Shown here one piece after another: positions 27,875-39,901 of a stretch of 64,000 bases of DNA. Position 1 is the first letter of the stretch. The number at the start of each line of letters is the position of its first letter. The DNA is from Halomonas salipaludis (lineage in GTDB: Bacteria > Pseudomonadota > Gammaproteobacteria > Pseudomonadales > Halomonadaceae), in the NCBI RefSeq assembly GCF_002286975.1, contig NZ_NSKB01000001.1:498733-562732 (forward strand), in the 5' to 3' direction. The notes under the pieces are model-generated. The model was not told where the DNA came from. It did not search any database and worked only from the letters and a program-made list of their open reading frames with translations. The translations under genes and the position numbers were made by a program.

Positions 27875-28234
27875 ATGCGCCGCCTGGCCGGATGTCTGCG
27901 CGGCTTTCTGCACCTGCTGGGCCGACTGGCGAGCCGCCTGCTGGGCGGGCTGATGATCGGTCTGGTGCATATCTATCAATGGCTGATCAGCCCCCTGCTG
28001 GGCCCCCGCTGCCGCTACTGGCCGAGCTGCTCGCACTACACGCTGGAGGCGCTCCAGGCGCATGGCCCCCTCAAGGGCGGCTGGCTCGCCCTGCGTCGCA
28101 TCCTGCGCTGCCACCCTGGCGCCGAGGGGGGTATCGACCCGGTGCCCGGAGGACCAAGCGAGCGACTATGCCGCGAGGATCCCGAGCTCGACGAGCACTT
28201 TCGGCCCCGTGACGGCGCCTGTCGCCACCACTGA
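27875..28234 (+). CDS. yidD: Membrane protein insertion efficiency factor YidD
   Basis: A 119-residue YidD protein, which aids YidC-dependent insertion of inner-membrane proteins. It has an N-terminal amphipathic/hydrophobic helix and the family core [35 protein letters not shown], split here as [20 protein letters not shown] and [15 protein letters not shown], then [24 protein letters not shown]. The C-terminus continues with a His/Arg-rich tail ending RDGACRHH. yidD normally sits between rnpA and yidC; here it follows hisI by 3 bases, so it may share zur control, an odd placement. Confidence 0.93.
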   Translation: MRRLAGCLRGFLHLLGRLASRLLGGLMIGLVHIYQWLISPLLGPRCRYWPSCSHYTLEALQAHGPLKGGWLALRRILRCHPGAEGGIDPVPGGPSERLCREDPELDEHFRPRDGACRHH

Positions 28235-28306
28235 TTCCCCCTGCGAACCTGCCTCCCCTGTAGTAGCCCGCTACCACCTCGATGGCGCCTGGGTATGCCA
28301 GAGTGA

Positions 28307-28329
28307 TCGTCTCCGCCTGTGTCGGAGAC
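28307..28329 (+). terminator. Hairpin between yidD and DJ-1-like gene
   Basis: An 8-bp stem (CGTCTCCG / CGGAGACG) with a 7-base loop; flanking GTGAT / ATCAC can extend it. It lies 73 bases after yidD and 34 before the next start, so it may end the zur operon. Confidence 0.45.
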
Positions 28330-28362
28330 GCCAATCACAAGATCACGAAGAGGAGTGTCGTC

Positions 28363-28947
28363 ATGTCCACCCAACGACTGTTGCTGCTGTGTGGGGATTT
28401 CGTCGAGGACTACGAGATCATGGTGCCTTTCCAGGCCCTGCAGGCGGTGGGCTATCGGGTCGATGCGGTCTGCCCCGACAAGGCCGCCGGCGATTCGGTG
28501 GCCACCGCCATCCATGACTTCGAGGGTGACCAGACCTATACCGAGAAGCCCGGCCATCGTTTTACCCTTAATGCGGATTTCGCCAGTGTCACGCCGGCCG
28601 ACTATGATGGCCTGGTCGTACCCGGCGGCCGGGCCCCGGAATATCTGCGCCTGAATGGTGACGTCACCGCTCTGGTGCGCCACTTCTTCGAGACCAACAA
28701 GCCGGTGGCGGCGATCTGCCATGGGGCCCAACTGCTGGCCGCTGCCGGCGTGCTCGAGGGTCGGCGCTGCTCGGCCTACCCCGCCTGCCGGCCCGACGTG
28801 GAGCTGGCCGGCGGCAGCTATGCCGATATTGCCGTGGATGACGCCATCACTGAGGGCAACCTGGTCAGCGCGCCGGCCTGGCCGGCGCATCCAGCCTGGA
28901 TCGCGCAATTCCTCGCCCTGCTCGGCACGCGGATCAGCCACGCCTGA
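28363..28947 (+). CDS. DJ-1/PfpI family protein
   Basis: A 194-residue class-I glutamine-amidotransferase-like protein of the DJ-1/PfpI family. It has [21 protein letters not shown] at the N-terminus (split as [13 protein letters not shown] and IMVPFQAL, with the conserved Glu), [16 protein letters not shown] and the nucleophile elbow [16 protein letters not shown] with the reactive Cys. Members act as glyoxalases, deglycases, chaperones or proteases; the exact activity here cannot be chosen. AGGAG lies 7 bases before the ATG at 28363. It is probably its own transcription unit. Confidence 0.88.
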   Translation: MSTQRLLLLCGDFVEDYEIMVPFQALQAVGYRVDAVCPDKAAGDSVATAIHDFEGDQTYTEKPGHRFTLNADFASVTPADYDGLVVPGGRAPEYLRLNGDVTALVRHFFETNKPVAAICHGAQLLAAAGVLEGRRCSAYPACRPDVELAGGSYADIAVDDAITEGNLVSAPAWPAHPAWIAQFLALLGTRISHA

Positions 28948-29048
28948 ACGCACCCGGCATCCTTGGCGCCGGACGCCTCGTCGCGGCGGCGGCGCCAGAC
29001 TATGCTATGGGAGAGACAAACCCCATGGCATACGAGGAGAATTCGACG

Positions 29049-29426
29049 ATGTGCAGGCTCTTCGTGGGTGCCGACCCCCACCTATGGGAGGCGCAGACCC
29101 GCTCCATCCGCCTTGATGGGGTCTCCACCAGCGTGCGACTGGAGAGTTTCTTCTGGTACCTGCTCGAGGAGATCGGCCGGCGCGACGGGCTGACCCTGGG
29201 GCAGCTGCTGACGCGCCTGGCCAGAGAGTCCGGCGAGGCCGGCCATGACCTGGCTAACTTCGCCTCGTTCCTGCGCGTCTGCTGCGCCCGCTATCAGGCC
29301 CTGCAGCTGGCCGGCGACATTCCCACCGATCACGGCGTGGCGATCGCCGCCCTTGACGCACCGGCGATCCTGGCTCGGGAGCGGCGGCGTCGACGCGACG
29401 TCACCGCCCCATCGACAGTTGCCTAG
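29049..29426 (+). CDS. Ribbon-helix-helix (RHH_4-type) DNA-binding protein
   Basis: A 125-residue small protein. The segment TRSIRLDGVSTSVRLESFFW, followed by LEEIGRRDGLTLGQLLTRL and ASFLRVCCARYQALQL, matches the RHH_4 family found as single genes in many alpha- and gammaproteobacteria. The first strand would bind DNA. Start at 29049 (MCRLFVGADP) has GAGGAG about 9 bases upstream and matches homologues starting Met-Cys; ATGs at 29025 and 29007 are in frame. It converges on the Fic gene with three bases between stops. Regulatory targets are unknown. Confidence 0.8.
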   Translation: MCRLFVGADPHLWEAQTRSIRLDGVSTSVRLESFFWYLLEEIGRRDGLTLGQLLTRLARESGEAGHDLANFASFLRVCCARYQALQLAGDIPTDHGVAIAALDAPAILARERRRRRDVTAPSTVA

Positions 29427-29429
29427 TGG

Positions 29430-30983
29430 CTATTCGGTCCGACCGATACCGGCAAAGCCCTCGCCGACGATGGCCTCCAGCCGCTCGGTGAGCAGCGGGT
29501 CATCGAGGACGGGAAAGTCGCGCCGCAGCTTGCCGCTCACGCTGCCGTGCTGTCTAACTGCGCGAATGATACGGTCGATATGTTCATCAGGCCCCTCCAC
29601 CCACTCCTTGATCGTTTCGCGAGTCATGTGCCAGGCTCGCTGGATGGCTGCCTGCTGGTGCATTTCATGCTCCAGCGTGTAGCGCACAATCTCTTCGAGA
29701 TATTCAACCTGATCGGTCAGGTCGGGATACCGCCAGGTAGGTCCAGCCTCTTCATAGGCAGAGAAGGTGAAGTCAGACTCGATTCCGTCAGGGTATGCCT
29801 GGCGTCGAGTCAGAAAGTCTACGGCATCACCGTAACGCCGCATCAGAGGTCGTGAATAACGCTCCAGCACCCGGTCATACTCGATACGCCGCATCGAAGA
29901 CGAGGTGATGGCCGCCGAGATCGGCAGGATAAAGGGCTCCGGCACGGCGCCGTCGCGTCGCAGCGTATCATTGATCAGGAAGCGCGAGATCCGCCCGTTG
30001 CCGTCTGCCAGCGGATGTATGAACACAAAGCCGAAGCTGGCCACAGCTGCCCTGGTGATGGCATCTTCAGGCCCTGTCGAATCGAGAAACTGGCTGAGCC
30101 CACCGAGCAGACCGGAGAGCCACTCCCAAGGGGGGCAGACGTAGTGCACGACAGGCCCCTGGCCAATGGAGCGACTGCCCACGAAGACGGGAGATTGGCG
30201 CAAGCCCGGCTGGATGGTCGCAACGCCGAGGATCGCGCTCTGAAGTTCACTCAGCGTTTGAGCGGAGAGCGGCTCTTCTTGCTGCCCACAATAAGCCTCC
30301 ATGGCGGCGGCGAAGCGCTGTATGCGCCCCTGGTGGCTGCCCTCATGCTCGATGACAAAACTCGCCTGGCTCTCCTTGATGGTCAACCAGACGGCGCTGC
30401 GGCGGAGGATATCGGCACCGAACTCCCCTTCCATGCTTTCCAACTGGCGACGTATATCATAGCCGCGCGACCGTTCGACTTGTGGGGTTCGCCGAACCAT
30501 GGGGCAGTAATCTGGTGTGCCAGGGAGGTTATCGTTGATACGCCACCGGCGGTTCCGCCTCGGCTGTGTTGCCGTTACATAGTCATCGGGGTTCAGCGCA
30601 TCCCGGTAGTTACCCCCGGTCTTGGTGATGTCAAGGTGCTCTCCCGTGAGCCATTCATACAAGAAGCCTGCCCGGCGGGCATACTGGCCGGTGGGCTCGC
30701 TACGAACCCATGCAGCAAGACTCTCAGGAGGTAGGCTCCGGAAGAGTCGCGCCAGGAACTCGAGGTGTACGCCCTCATGCTTAAGGGCGAAGGTGAGATG
30801 ACCGGGAAGTGTCGCCGGCGGACGCATGCTTTCAAGATAGGCCTCGCTACGGCGACCATCATGCTCCAACGTATGGCGAGCACGACCGATACGACTCTCG
30901 ACAGGGAAAGGCTGGACGACATCCAGTTCATAAGTCGAGGCTAGCCACGCGTAGCCGATTTCGCCGCCCATTTCCCTTGCCAA
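29430..30983 (-). CDS. Fic family protein (predicted AMP-transferase)
   Basis: A 517-residue Fic-domain protein. The core motif is HPLADGNGRISRF with catalytic His323, which fits HPFx(D/E)GNGRxxR apart from Phe to Leu. An upstream segment ASFVIEHEGSH (Ser208 to Glu212) resembles the inhibitory (S/T)xxxE(G/N) helix, though His follows the Glu. So it is most likely a self-inhibited class II Fic enzyme that transfers AMP to a protein target. The N-terminal region has Fic-associated helices; the C-terminal 120 residues are helical. Target unknown. Its upstream 77 bases are strikingly AT-rich. No antitoxin gene lies in the same operon. Confidence 0.88.
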   Translation of the reverse strand: MAREMGGEIGYAWLASTYELDVVQPFPVESRIGRARHTLEHDGRRSEAYLESMRPPATLPGHLTFALKHEGVHLEFLARLFRSLPPESLAAWVRSEPTGQYARRAGFLYEWLTGEHLDITKTGGNYRDALNPDDYVTATQPRRNRRWRINDNLPGTPDYCPMVRRTPQVERSRGYDIRRQLESMEGEFGADILRRSAVWLTIKESQASFVIEHEGSHQGRIQRFAAAMEAYCGQQEEPLSAQTLSELQSAILGVATIQPGLRQSPVFVGSRSIGQGPVVHYVCPPWEWLSGLLGGLSQFLDSTGPEDAITRAAVASFGFVFIHPLADGNGRISRFLINDTLRRDGAVPEPFILPISAAITSSSMRRIEYDRVLERYSRPLMRRYGDAVDFLTRRQAYPDGIESDFTFSAYEEAGPTWRYPDLTDQVEYLEEIVRYTLEHEMHQQAAIQRAWHMTRETIKEWVEGPDEHIDRIIRAVRQHGSVSGKLRRDFPVLDDPLLTERLEAIVGEGFAGIGRTE

Positions 30984-31060
30984 AATGATTAACTCACCTA
31001 AAAAGCGATTATTTTTATAGCCTAGCTCATAAAAATGATTATATGGAGAGGCGCTAGCAC
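30984..31060 (-). promoter_or_regulatory. AT-rich leader/promoter region of the Fic gene
   Basis: This 77-base gap between sufE-like and Fic genes contains long A/T blocks (AAAAAGCGATTATTTTTATAG; CATAAAAATGATTATATGG, both under 22 bases apart) in a genome otherwise near two-thirds GC. Several -10-like hexamers are possible on the minus strand, so no single promoter is called. The composition hints at acquired DNA or silencing by H-NS-like proteins. Confidence 0.4.
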
Positions 31061-31489
31061 TCAGGCGGCTTCGCGCTGGGCAACATCGTAAATCCGCGTC
31101 AGCATGGCGTGCAGGCCGTTGCTGCGGGTCGGCGAAAGGTGCTTGTCGAGCCCCAGCGCCTCGAGGAAGCTGGGTTCGGTAGCGACCACCTCCTGGGGTT
31201 GGCGATCATTGTAGATGCGCAGCAGCACGGCGATCAGCCCCGAGACAATAGCGGCATCCGAGGTGGCGTCGAAATGCAGGCGCTCGCCGTCGCGGGCGTG
31301 GCGAATCCAGACGTTGGACTGACAGCCCTGGATCTTGTAGTCAGGGGTCTTCCACTCATCGGGGAAGGTCGGCAACTGCTTGCCGAGGTCGATGATGTAC
31401 TGATAGCGATCCATCCAGTTGTCGAACATCGCGAATTCGTCGATGAGCGCCTGCTGGGCCGCCTGGGTCGTGGGTTCCTGCGTTGACAT
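31061..31489 (-). CDS. SufE/CsdE-family sulfur acceptor protein
   Basis: A 142-residue SufE-fold protein that accepts persulfide sulfur from a cysteine desulfurase. The active Cys is in KIQGCQSNVW, and LPTFPDEWKTPDYKI, VSGLIAVLLRIYNDR and GLDKHLSPTRSNGLHAML match the family. No csdA or suf genes are adjacent, so csdE versus sufE is undecided. The start at 31489 has AAGGAG about 6 bases upstream. It is downstream of the recombinase gene on the same strand at 28 bases. Confidence 0.92.
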   Translation of the reverse strand: MSTQEPTTQAAQQALIDEFAMFDNWMDRYQYIIDLGKQLPTFPDEWKTPDYKIQGCQSNVWIRHARDGERLHFDATSDAAIVSGLIAVLLRIYNDRQPQEVVATEPSFLEALGLDKHLSPTRSNGLHAMLTRIYDVAQREAA

Positions 31490-31517
31490 GATGGCTCCTT
31501 CTCCTCGAATGAGGTCA

Positions 31518-32723
31518 TTATACCGGCCCATCGCCGCTCGTGTCCGCCCCGCTCCGCCGACTGTCGGTATACAGCGAATGACGCGAGACCTGCTGCTGCC
31601 ACTCCTCGGCTTCGGCGTGCAGGTAGCGCGCCGTGGTGTCGAGCCGTGCATGGCGAGCGGTCATCGCCAGGTAGCGCAGTTCGACGCCGCGCTGCGCCTG
31701 GTGGGTCAAGGCGGTATGCCGCAGCCAGTGCGGTGAGGCCTGGCGCAGCCTGGGCGCCATGGCCGCCAGGGGTGGCGCCACGTCGCCGCGAACCCCCGCG
31801 GCCTCCAGGGCGCCTGCCGCCTCGGCGAAGGCCGACTTGATCAGCCGATAGAGCTGGTTGTCGCCTAGCCCACGCTTGCCATCCAGCCCGCGCAGCAGCG
31901 GTCCGCTATCACGCGAATCGGGCGCCGCGGCGAGTTCCAGTGCCTGGCGCCATTCACCGAGCAGCGCCAGTGCTTCCGGCGGCAGCGGAATCTCTACGCG
32001 CTTGTCGCCCTTGCCGGTCACCCGCCACCACCAGCCCCCCTCGATCAAGTACACATCCTCCATACGCGCCGCGGCCAGCTCGGCGATGCGCGGTGCCAGC
32101 AGATAGGCAAAGCCGAACAGGAAGCGACGCCGCTGCCAGCCCAGCATCTCGCGCCTGCTGGCGCCCTCCCCCGGCGGCTGGTTGATCCAGGTCCACAACC
32201 AGTCCCACAGCGGTCGCTCGAGGTAACGCTCGATGCGCCCGCCGCGATTATCGAGCCGGCGGCGCTTGTCGCGCATCAGCCGAAAGGGGTTGTGACGCAC
32301 CCAGCCGGCGTCGGTCAGCCAGGCAAACATGCCCTGCAGAATCACCAGGCTCTGCCGACGGCTAGCCGCCGACAGTGGCCCACGAAATGGCCGCCATTCG
32401 CTGCTGGCCCGTGGCCGCGGCGGTCCGATCCAGCGCTCGGCGGGTCGGGGGTCGGCGAGAAAGGATTCGAACTCGGCGAGGTGCTCGCGGCGCAGCCCCT
32501 CCAGCGCCAAGCCGCGCCCGGCCAGCCATAGCAGCAGACGCTCGGCCTCCTTGCGATAGGCGCGCTGGGTCTGCGGGCTGGCCGCGTACTCCGCCAGCCA
32601 CAGCCTGACCGCCTCGCTATCACTGTGGGCAGCGATATGCACGCCGTCGTCATTTGGCAGTAGCGCCTGCTCAGGCTGGGTCGTCGCAAGCCCGCCAAGG
32701 GGCGCTATCTCGTGCCGTTCCAA
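31518..32723 (-). CDS. Tyrosine recombinase/integrase-family protein
   Basis: A 401-residue site-specific recombinase. The N-terminal SAM-like core-binding domain (about 30-150: SPQTQRAYRKEAERLLLWL) precedes a catalytic domain with the full set of residues: Arg in APRIAELAAARMEDV, Lys in VTGKGDKRVEIPLP, HxxR in SPHWLRHTALTH, His/Arg in MTARHARLD, and Tyr367 in TTARYLHAE. It resembles XerC/XerD-like recombinases more than phage integrases by size and lacks an excisionase or att repeats nearby. It is divergent from a KfrA-like gene with 211 bases between starts, suggesting a functional pair. Confidence 0.88.
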   Translation of the reverse strand: MERHEIAPLGGLATTQPEQALLPNDDGVHIAAHSDSEAVRLWLAEYAASPQTQRAYRKEAERLLLWLAGRGLALEGLRREHLAEFESFLADPRPAERWIGPPRPRASSEWRPFRGPLSAASRRQSLVILQGMFAWLTDAGWVRHNPFRLMRDKRRRLDNRGGRIERYLERPLWDWLWTWINQPPGEGASRREMLGWQRRRFLFGFAYLLAPRIAELAAARMEDVYLIEGGWWWRVTGKGDKRVEIPLPPEALALLGEWRQALELAAAPDSRDSGPLLRGLDGKRGLGDNQLYRLIKSAFAEAAGALEAAGVRGDVAPPLAAMAPRLRQASPHWLRHTALTHQAQRGVELRYLAMTARHARLDTTARYLHAEAEEWQQQVSRHSLYTDSRRSGADTSGDGPV

Positions 32724-32828
32724 CTGCCCGCCTCCTCGGTTGCCCGTAGCCCCCAGTATCGAGCCATTGCCGGCAGAGAATCAAGATAATGCGGGTAATC
32801 ATGAATTTATCGGCTATTTCATAGTGTA

Positions 32829-32853
32829 TTTTACGTAAAACATAATACGTAAA
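32829..32853. promoter_or_regulatory. Putative TACGTA-repeat operator between recombinase and KfrA-like gene
   Basis: TTTTACGTAAAA (32829-32840) is a perfect 12-bp palindrome, and the core TACGTA recurs at 32846-32851 inside ATAATACGTAAAG, 14 bases downstream. The two sites lie in an AT-rich patch about 80-106 bases before the KfrA-like ATG and about 106-130 bases before the recombinase start. KfrA proteins autoregulate through palindromic operators on plasmids; that this protein binds here is inference. Confidence 0.5.
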
Positions 32854-32934
32854 GAGCTTCCCTTTCAGTCGCTGCGGGGCTAGGCTGCGGCATGGCAACG
32901 AGCGGTTTGCACCTACCGTGACAAGGAGAGCGAT

Positions 32935-33900
32935 ATGGCGAGGAACGGCGTGCAGTTCGAGGACGTACAGCGGGCGGTCGATGCCCTGCTGCAGCGAGGC
33001 GAGACGCCCAGCGTGCAGAAGGTGCGCGAGGTATTGGGTACCGGCAGCTTCACGACTATCAGCGATCACCTGCGCGAGTGGCGTCAGCAGCGCGAGGAGA
33101 ACCGCGCTACGCCCCACCCCCAGGCGATCCCCGAGGCGCTGCAGTCACTCATGGGCGAGCTGTGGCACAAGGCGGAAGAAGCCGCCAGCGAAGGCCTTGC
33201 ACACTATCGCCACGAGGCCGATCGACGCGTCGAGGTGGCACAGCAGGCCAGCGCCGAGAGCCAACGACTCGCCGAGCATGCCGCCCAACGCGAAGCCGCC
33301 CTTGCCGAGCATCTCGCCCAGGTGCAGGCCAGCCTGGATGAGCGCAGCCAACGCCTGGCCAAGGCCGAAGCGGAGCGCGATGCACTGCAGTCGCGGCTGG
33401 CGGAGGCCGAACACCAACATCAGCGGCTCACGGCACAGCTGGCTCAGCTGCAGCAACAGCGTGATCGGCAAGCTGAGGCTCACCGTGAGGCTCTCGAGGC
33501 ACAGGCCGAGCGCCACCGCGAAGCGCTACAGCAGGAAGAGCAGCGCCATGAGGCCGCCGAAGCACGCCTGATGGGCCTGTTGGATGCCGCTCGCCAAGAG
33601 CGCCAGACTGCAGACAAACAGCACGCCGAGCGCCAGACTCAGCTGGAGGCGCGCCTCGAGGCGCGCGACCAGCAGCTACAGGAGCAGCGCACCGCTCTCG
33701 CCGAGCAGGAGCGCCGTCAACGCGAGGCGAGCCTGCAGCGTCAGCAGGCGCAGGATGCGCTAAGCGATGCACGCCAACGTAGCGATGCGCTGGCCAGCCA
33801 GCTGAGCTCTCGCGAACAAGCGCTGGAGGAGAGCCGCCAGCGGCTAGCCGAAGTGGAAGCACGGCTGTCCCGAGCCAGCCTGCCACCCTTTACCTACTGA
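32935..33900 (+). CDS. KfrA-like N-terminal DNA-binding, long coiled-coil protein
   Basis: A 321-residue protein. Residues 1-65 form a KfrA_N-type helix-turn-helix: VQFEDVQRAVDALLQRGETP, SVQKVREVLGTGSFTTISDHLREWRQ. The rest (about 75-305) is an almost uninterrupted Gln/Glu/Ala/Arg coiled coil with no other domain, ending SLPPFTY. KfrA of broad-host-range plasmids is an autoregulator and plasmid-stability protein; chromosomal forms are uncharacterised. AAGGAGAG stands 7-8 bases before the ATG. It is divergent from the tyrosine recombinase. A nucleoid or site-organising role with the recombinase is speculative. Confidence 0.85.
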   Translation: MARNGVQFEDVQRAVDALLQRGETPSVQKVREVLGTGSFTTISDHLREWRQQREENRATPHPQAIPEALQSLMGELWHKAEEAASEGLAHYRHEADRRVEVAQQASAESQRLAEHAAQREAALAEHLAQVQASLDERSQRLAKAEAERDALQSRLAEAEHQHQRLTAQLAQLQQQRDRQAEAHREALEAQAERHREALQQEEQRHEAAEARLMGLLDAARQERQTADKQHAERQTQLEARLEARDQQLQEQRTALAEQERRQREASLQRQQAQDALSDARQRSDALASQLSSREQALEESRQRLAEVEARLSRASLPPFTY

Positions 33901-33917
33901 ACGCATGCCCAAACGCA

Positions 33918-33944
33918 GCAGAGCCGCTCATGGAGCGGCTCTGC
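33918..33944. terminator. Terminator between KfrA-like gene and nfuA
   Basis: A perfect 11-bp stem (GCAGAGCCGCT / AGCGGCTCTGC) with a 5-base loop, 18 bases past the stop of the KfrA-like gene and before the convergent nfuA end. Likely bidirectional. Confidence 0.75.
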
Positions 33945-33990
33945 AAGAGAACAGGCTGGCGGGGAGCGACCGGCCTAGACGCCGGCCACC

Positions 33991-34581
33991 TTAGCGGTAG
34001 TAGGCCTGACTGGTGTCGGTATGGTCGGTGACGTCGCGAATTCCGGCGAGCTCGGGGATACGCTCGATCAAGGTTTTCTCGACGCCGTCCTTGAGGGTCA
34101 GGTCGACCGCGGCACAGCCTTGGCAGCCGCCGCCGAACGCCAGTACCGCGACGTTCTCCTCGGTCAGCTGGATCAGCTTGATCTCGCCGCCGTGGGCGGC
34201 AAGGCCGGGGTTGATCTCGCTGTAGAGCACGTAGTTGACGCGGTCCTCCAAGGGGCTGTCGGCGTTGACCTTGGGCATCTTGGCATTGGGGGCCTTGATG
34301 GTCAGCTGACCGCCCATGCGGTCGGCGTTGAAGTCGACCACCGCCTCATCGAGGAATGCCAGGCTGTGCTTGTCGAGGTAGACACGGATCTTGTCGAGCT
34401 CGAGCAGCTCGTCGCTCGGCTCCTCTTCGCCCGGGCGGCAGTAGGCCAGGCAGGTCTCGGCGTAGGGCGTACCGGGCTGGGTGATGAAGATGCGCACCGC
34501 AATGCCCTCGACGTTCTGCTTCTCGAGCAGTTCGGCGAGGTACTCCTGGGCGCTATCGGTAATCTCGATGCTCTGGCTCAT
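33991..34581 (-). CDS. nfuA: Fe-S biogenesis protein NfuA
   Basis: Carrier of 4Fe-4S clusters to target enzymes. The 196-residue product joins a degenerate A-type domain (1-95: [38 protein letters not shown]) to a C-terminal Nfu domain with the cluster-binding CxxC in [19 protein letters not shown]. coli NfuA is 191 aa. The start at 34581 yields [11 protein letters not shown]; the upstream extension of the frame is not family-like. It is divergent from metH. Confidence 0.96.
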   Translation of the reverse strand: MSQSIEITDSAQEYLAELLEKQNVEGIAVRIFITQPGTPYAETCLAYCRPGEEEPSDELLELDKIRVYLDKHSLAFLDEAVVDFNADRMGGQLTIKAPNAKMPKVNADSPLEDRVNYVLYSEINPGLAAHGGEIKLIQLTEENVAVLAFGGGCQGCAAVDLTLKDGVEKTLIERIPELAGIRDVTDHTDTSQAYYR

Positions 34582-34792
34582 GATGTCGTCAGTCCTGGAA
34601 CCGATGGGCAGATGAATAGTGCCATGGTAAGGAAAAGTCCCCGGCGACACAATCCCGAGTGAAATACTCGGTTTTGTCGCCCCTGCCCCGCGTCAGACGC
34701 TTTCTGTTACCATACGCGGCTATATCGAGACGGCGTGGGACGCCTGCCCCACCCCTCGCTGCAGACCCTGACGCTGGAGACGTATCCCCATC

Positions 34793-38494
<3,702 letters not shown>

Positions 38495-38502
38495 CCATCG
38501 CC

Positions 38503-38522
38503 TGGGCCCGCGCTAGCGGGCC
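38503..38522 (+). terminator. Terminator after metH
   Basis: GGGCCCGC-GCTA-GCGGGCCC, a perfect 8-bp GC stem with a tetraloop, starts 8 bases after the metH stop. No T-run; it could be partial, since the MATE gene follows at 26 bases. Confidence 0.55.
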
Positions 38523-38548
38523 CTGTCACTCACCCGCTGGAACCCGGC

Positions 38549-39877
38549 ATGCTGCCCGAGCCCACCCGACGCCGTACCATTCTCAAGCTGGCACTACCGA
38601 TCATCGCCGGGATGCTTTCCCAGAGTCTGCTCAACCTGATCGACGCCGCCCTGGTCGGGCGCCTTGGCGAGGTGGCTCTGGCCGGTGTCGGCATCGGCGG
38701 CTATGCGATGTTCCTGGTCACCGCCATACTGTTCGGGCTCTCCTCCGGGGTCCAGGCGCAGACCGCGCGCCGCCACGGCGAGGAGGCCTGGTCGCAGCGC
38801 GCCACGCCACTCAATGCCGGCCTGTTGATCGCACTGGCGGTCGCCGGCCCGCTGACCCTGCTATGCCTGTGGCAGGCGCCGCGGCTGCTGACGCTGATCA
38901 ACCAGGAGCCCGACGTCACTGGCGTGGCGGTGGAGTATTTCCGCTGGCGCGTGATCTCGCTGGTGCCGGTGGCAATGATCTTCTGCTTTCGCGGCTACTG
39001 GAATGGCATCCAGCAGACCGCCATCTACCTGCGCATCATCCTGTTCATGCACCTGGTCAACGTGGTGGCCAGCATCGGGCTGATCTTCGGCTACGCTGGG
39101 CTGCCCGCCATGGGTCCTGCCGGGGCAGGCGCCGGTACCAGCCTGTCGCTGTTCGTCGGGGTCGTGATCTGGCTGCTGATCAGCGCCCGCCACGCCACCG
39201 CCAGCGGCTTTCTGTCGCGCTGGCCGCGGCGACCGACCTACGCCAGCACCCTGCGCCTGGCAACGCCACACTCCTTCCAGCAGTTATGGTTTGCCGCGGG
39301 CTATGCGGTGCTGTTCTGGATTCTCGGCCAGCTGGATACCGCGAGCGTGGCGGTGGGCCATGTACTGGTCAACCTATCGCTGTTCCTGATCCTGCCGGGG
39401 GTAGGCTTGGGCATGGCCGCCATGAGCCTGGTGGGCCAGGCGATGGGCCGCGACGCCCACCACGATGCCCACCGTTGGGGCTGGGACGTGGTCAGAGTCG
39501 CCTGGGCCTGTCTGGCGCTGCTGGCCCTGCCCATGCTATTGATGCCGGAGCTGGTACTTGGCCTGTTCCTGCACGATGCGGCACTGATAGACATGGGCCG
39601 CCTGCCGCTGCGCCTGACGGCTGTGATGATCGTGCTCGATGCCGCCGCCCTGGTACTCGCCCAGGCCCTGCTCGGCGCTGGCGCCAATCGCACCGTGATG
39701 ACGCTGACCCTGTCGATGCAGTGGCTGCTGTTCCTGCCCCTTGCCTGGCTGGTGGGTGTCGCCCTCGAACAGGGCCTGGCAGGCATCTGGTGGGTGCAGC
39801 TGGGCTATCGAGCGCTCAACTCGCTATGTTTTGCCATGTTCTGGCAACGGCGGCGCTGGCAGCGTTTGGCGGTCTGA
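38549..39877 (+). CDS. MATE-family multidrug/cation antiporter
   Basis: A 442-residue polytopic inner-membrane protein with about twelve hydrophobic helices in two six-helix halves. It opens with RRRTILKLALPIIAGMLSQSLLNLID and VGRLGEVALAGVGIG (first split as RRRTILKLALPIIAGML and SQSLLNLID), the typical MATE N-half signature, and has FWILGQLDTASVAVGHV and VGLGMAAMSLVGQAMG in the C-half. It is expected to export cationic drugs or metabolites using Na+ or H+. Substrate unknown. No regulator is adjacent. Confidence 0.9.
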   Translation: MLPEPTRRRTILKLALPIIAGMLSQSLLNLIDAALVGRLGEVALAGVGIGGYAMFLVTAILFGLSSGVQAQTARRHGEEAWSQRATPLNAGLLIALAVAGPLTLLCLWQAPRLLTLINQEPDVTGVAVEYFRWRVISLVPVAMIFCFRGYWNGIQQTAIYLRIILFMHLVNVVASIGLIFGYAGLPAMGPAGAGAGTSLSLFVGVVIWLLISARHATASGFLSRWPRRPTYASTLRLATPHSFQQLWFAAGYAVLFWILGQLDTASVAVGHVLVNLSLFLILPGVGLGMAAMSLVGQAMGRDAHHDAHRWGWDVVRVAWACLALLALPMLLMPELVLGLFLHDAALIDMGRLPLRLTAVMIVLDAAALVLAQALLGAGANRTVMTLTLSMQWLLFLPLAWLVGVALEQGLAGIWWVQLGYRALNSLCFAMFWQRRRWQRLAV

Positions 39878-39901
39878 TAACGATAACGAGGAGACGTGTG
39901 C

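Noticed and set aside
29049-30983. RHH protein plus Fic as a toxin-antitoxin operon
   Set aside because: The genes are convergent, not cotranscribed, and the RHH_4 type is not a known Fic antitoxin; Fic carries its own inhibitory-like motif.
31518-33900. Integrase as sign of a prophage or genomic island
   Set aside because: No phage genes, no tRNA, no flanking direct repeats and housekeeping Fe-S genes on both sides.
34660-34792. Cobalamin riboswitch upstream of metH
   Set aside because: Only 133 bases, no B12-box-like GCCACTG and no obvious long-range pairing were seen.
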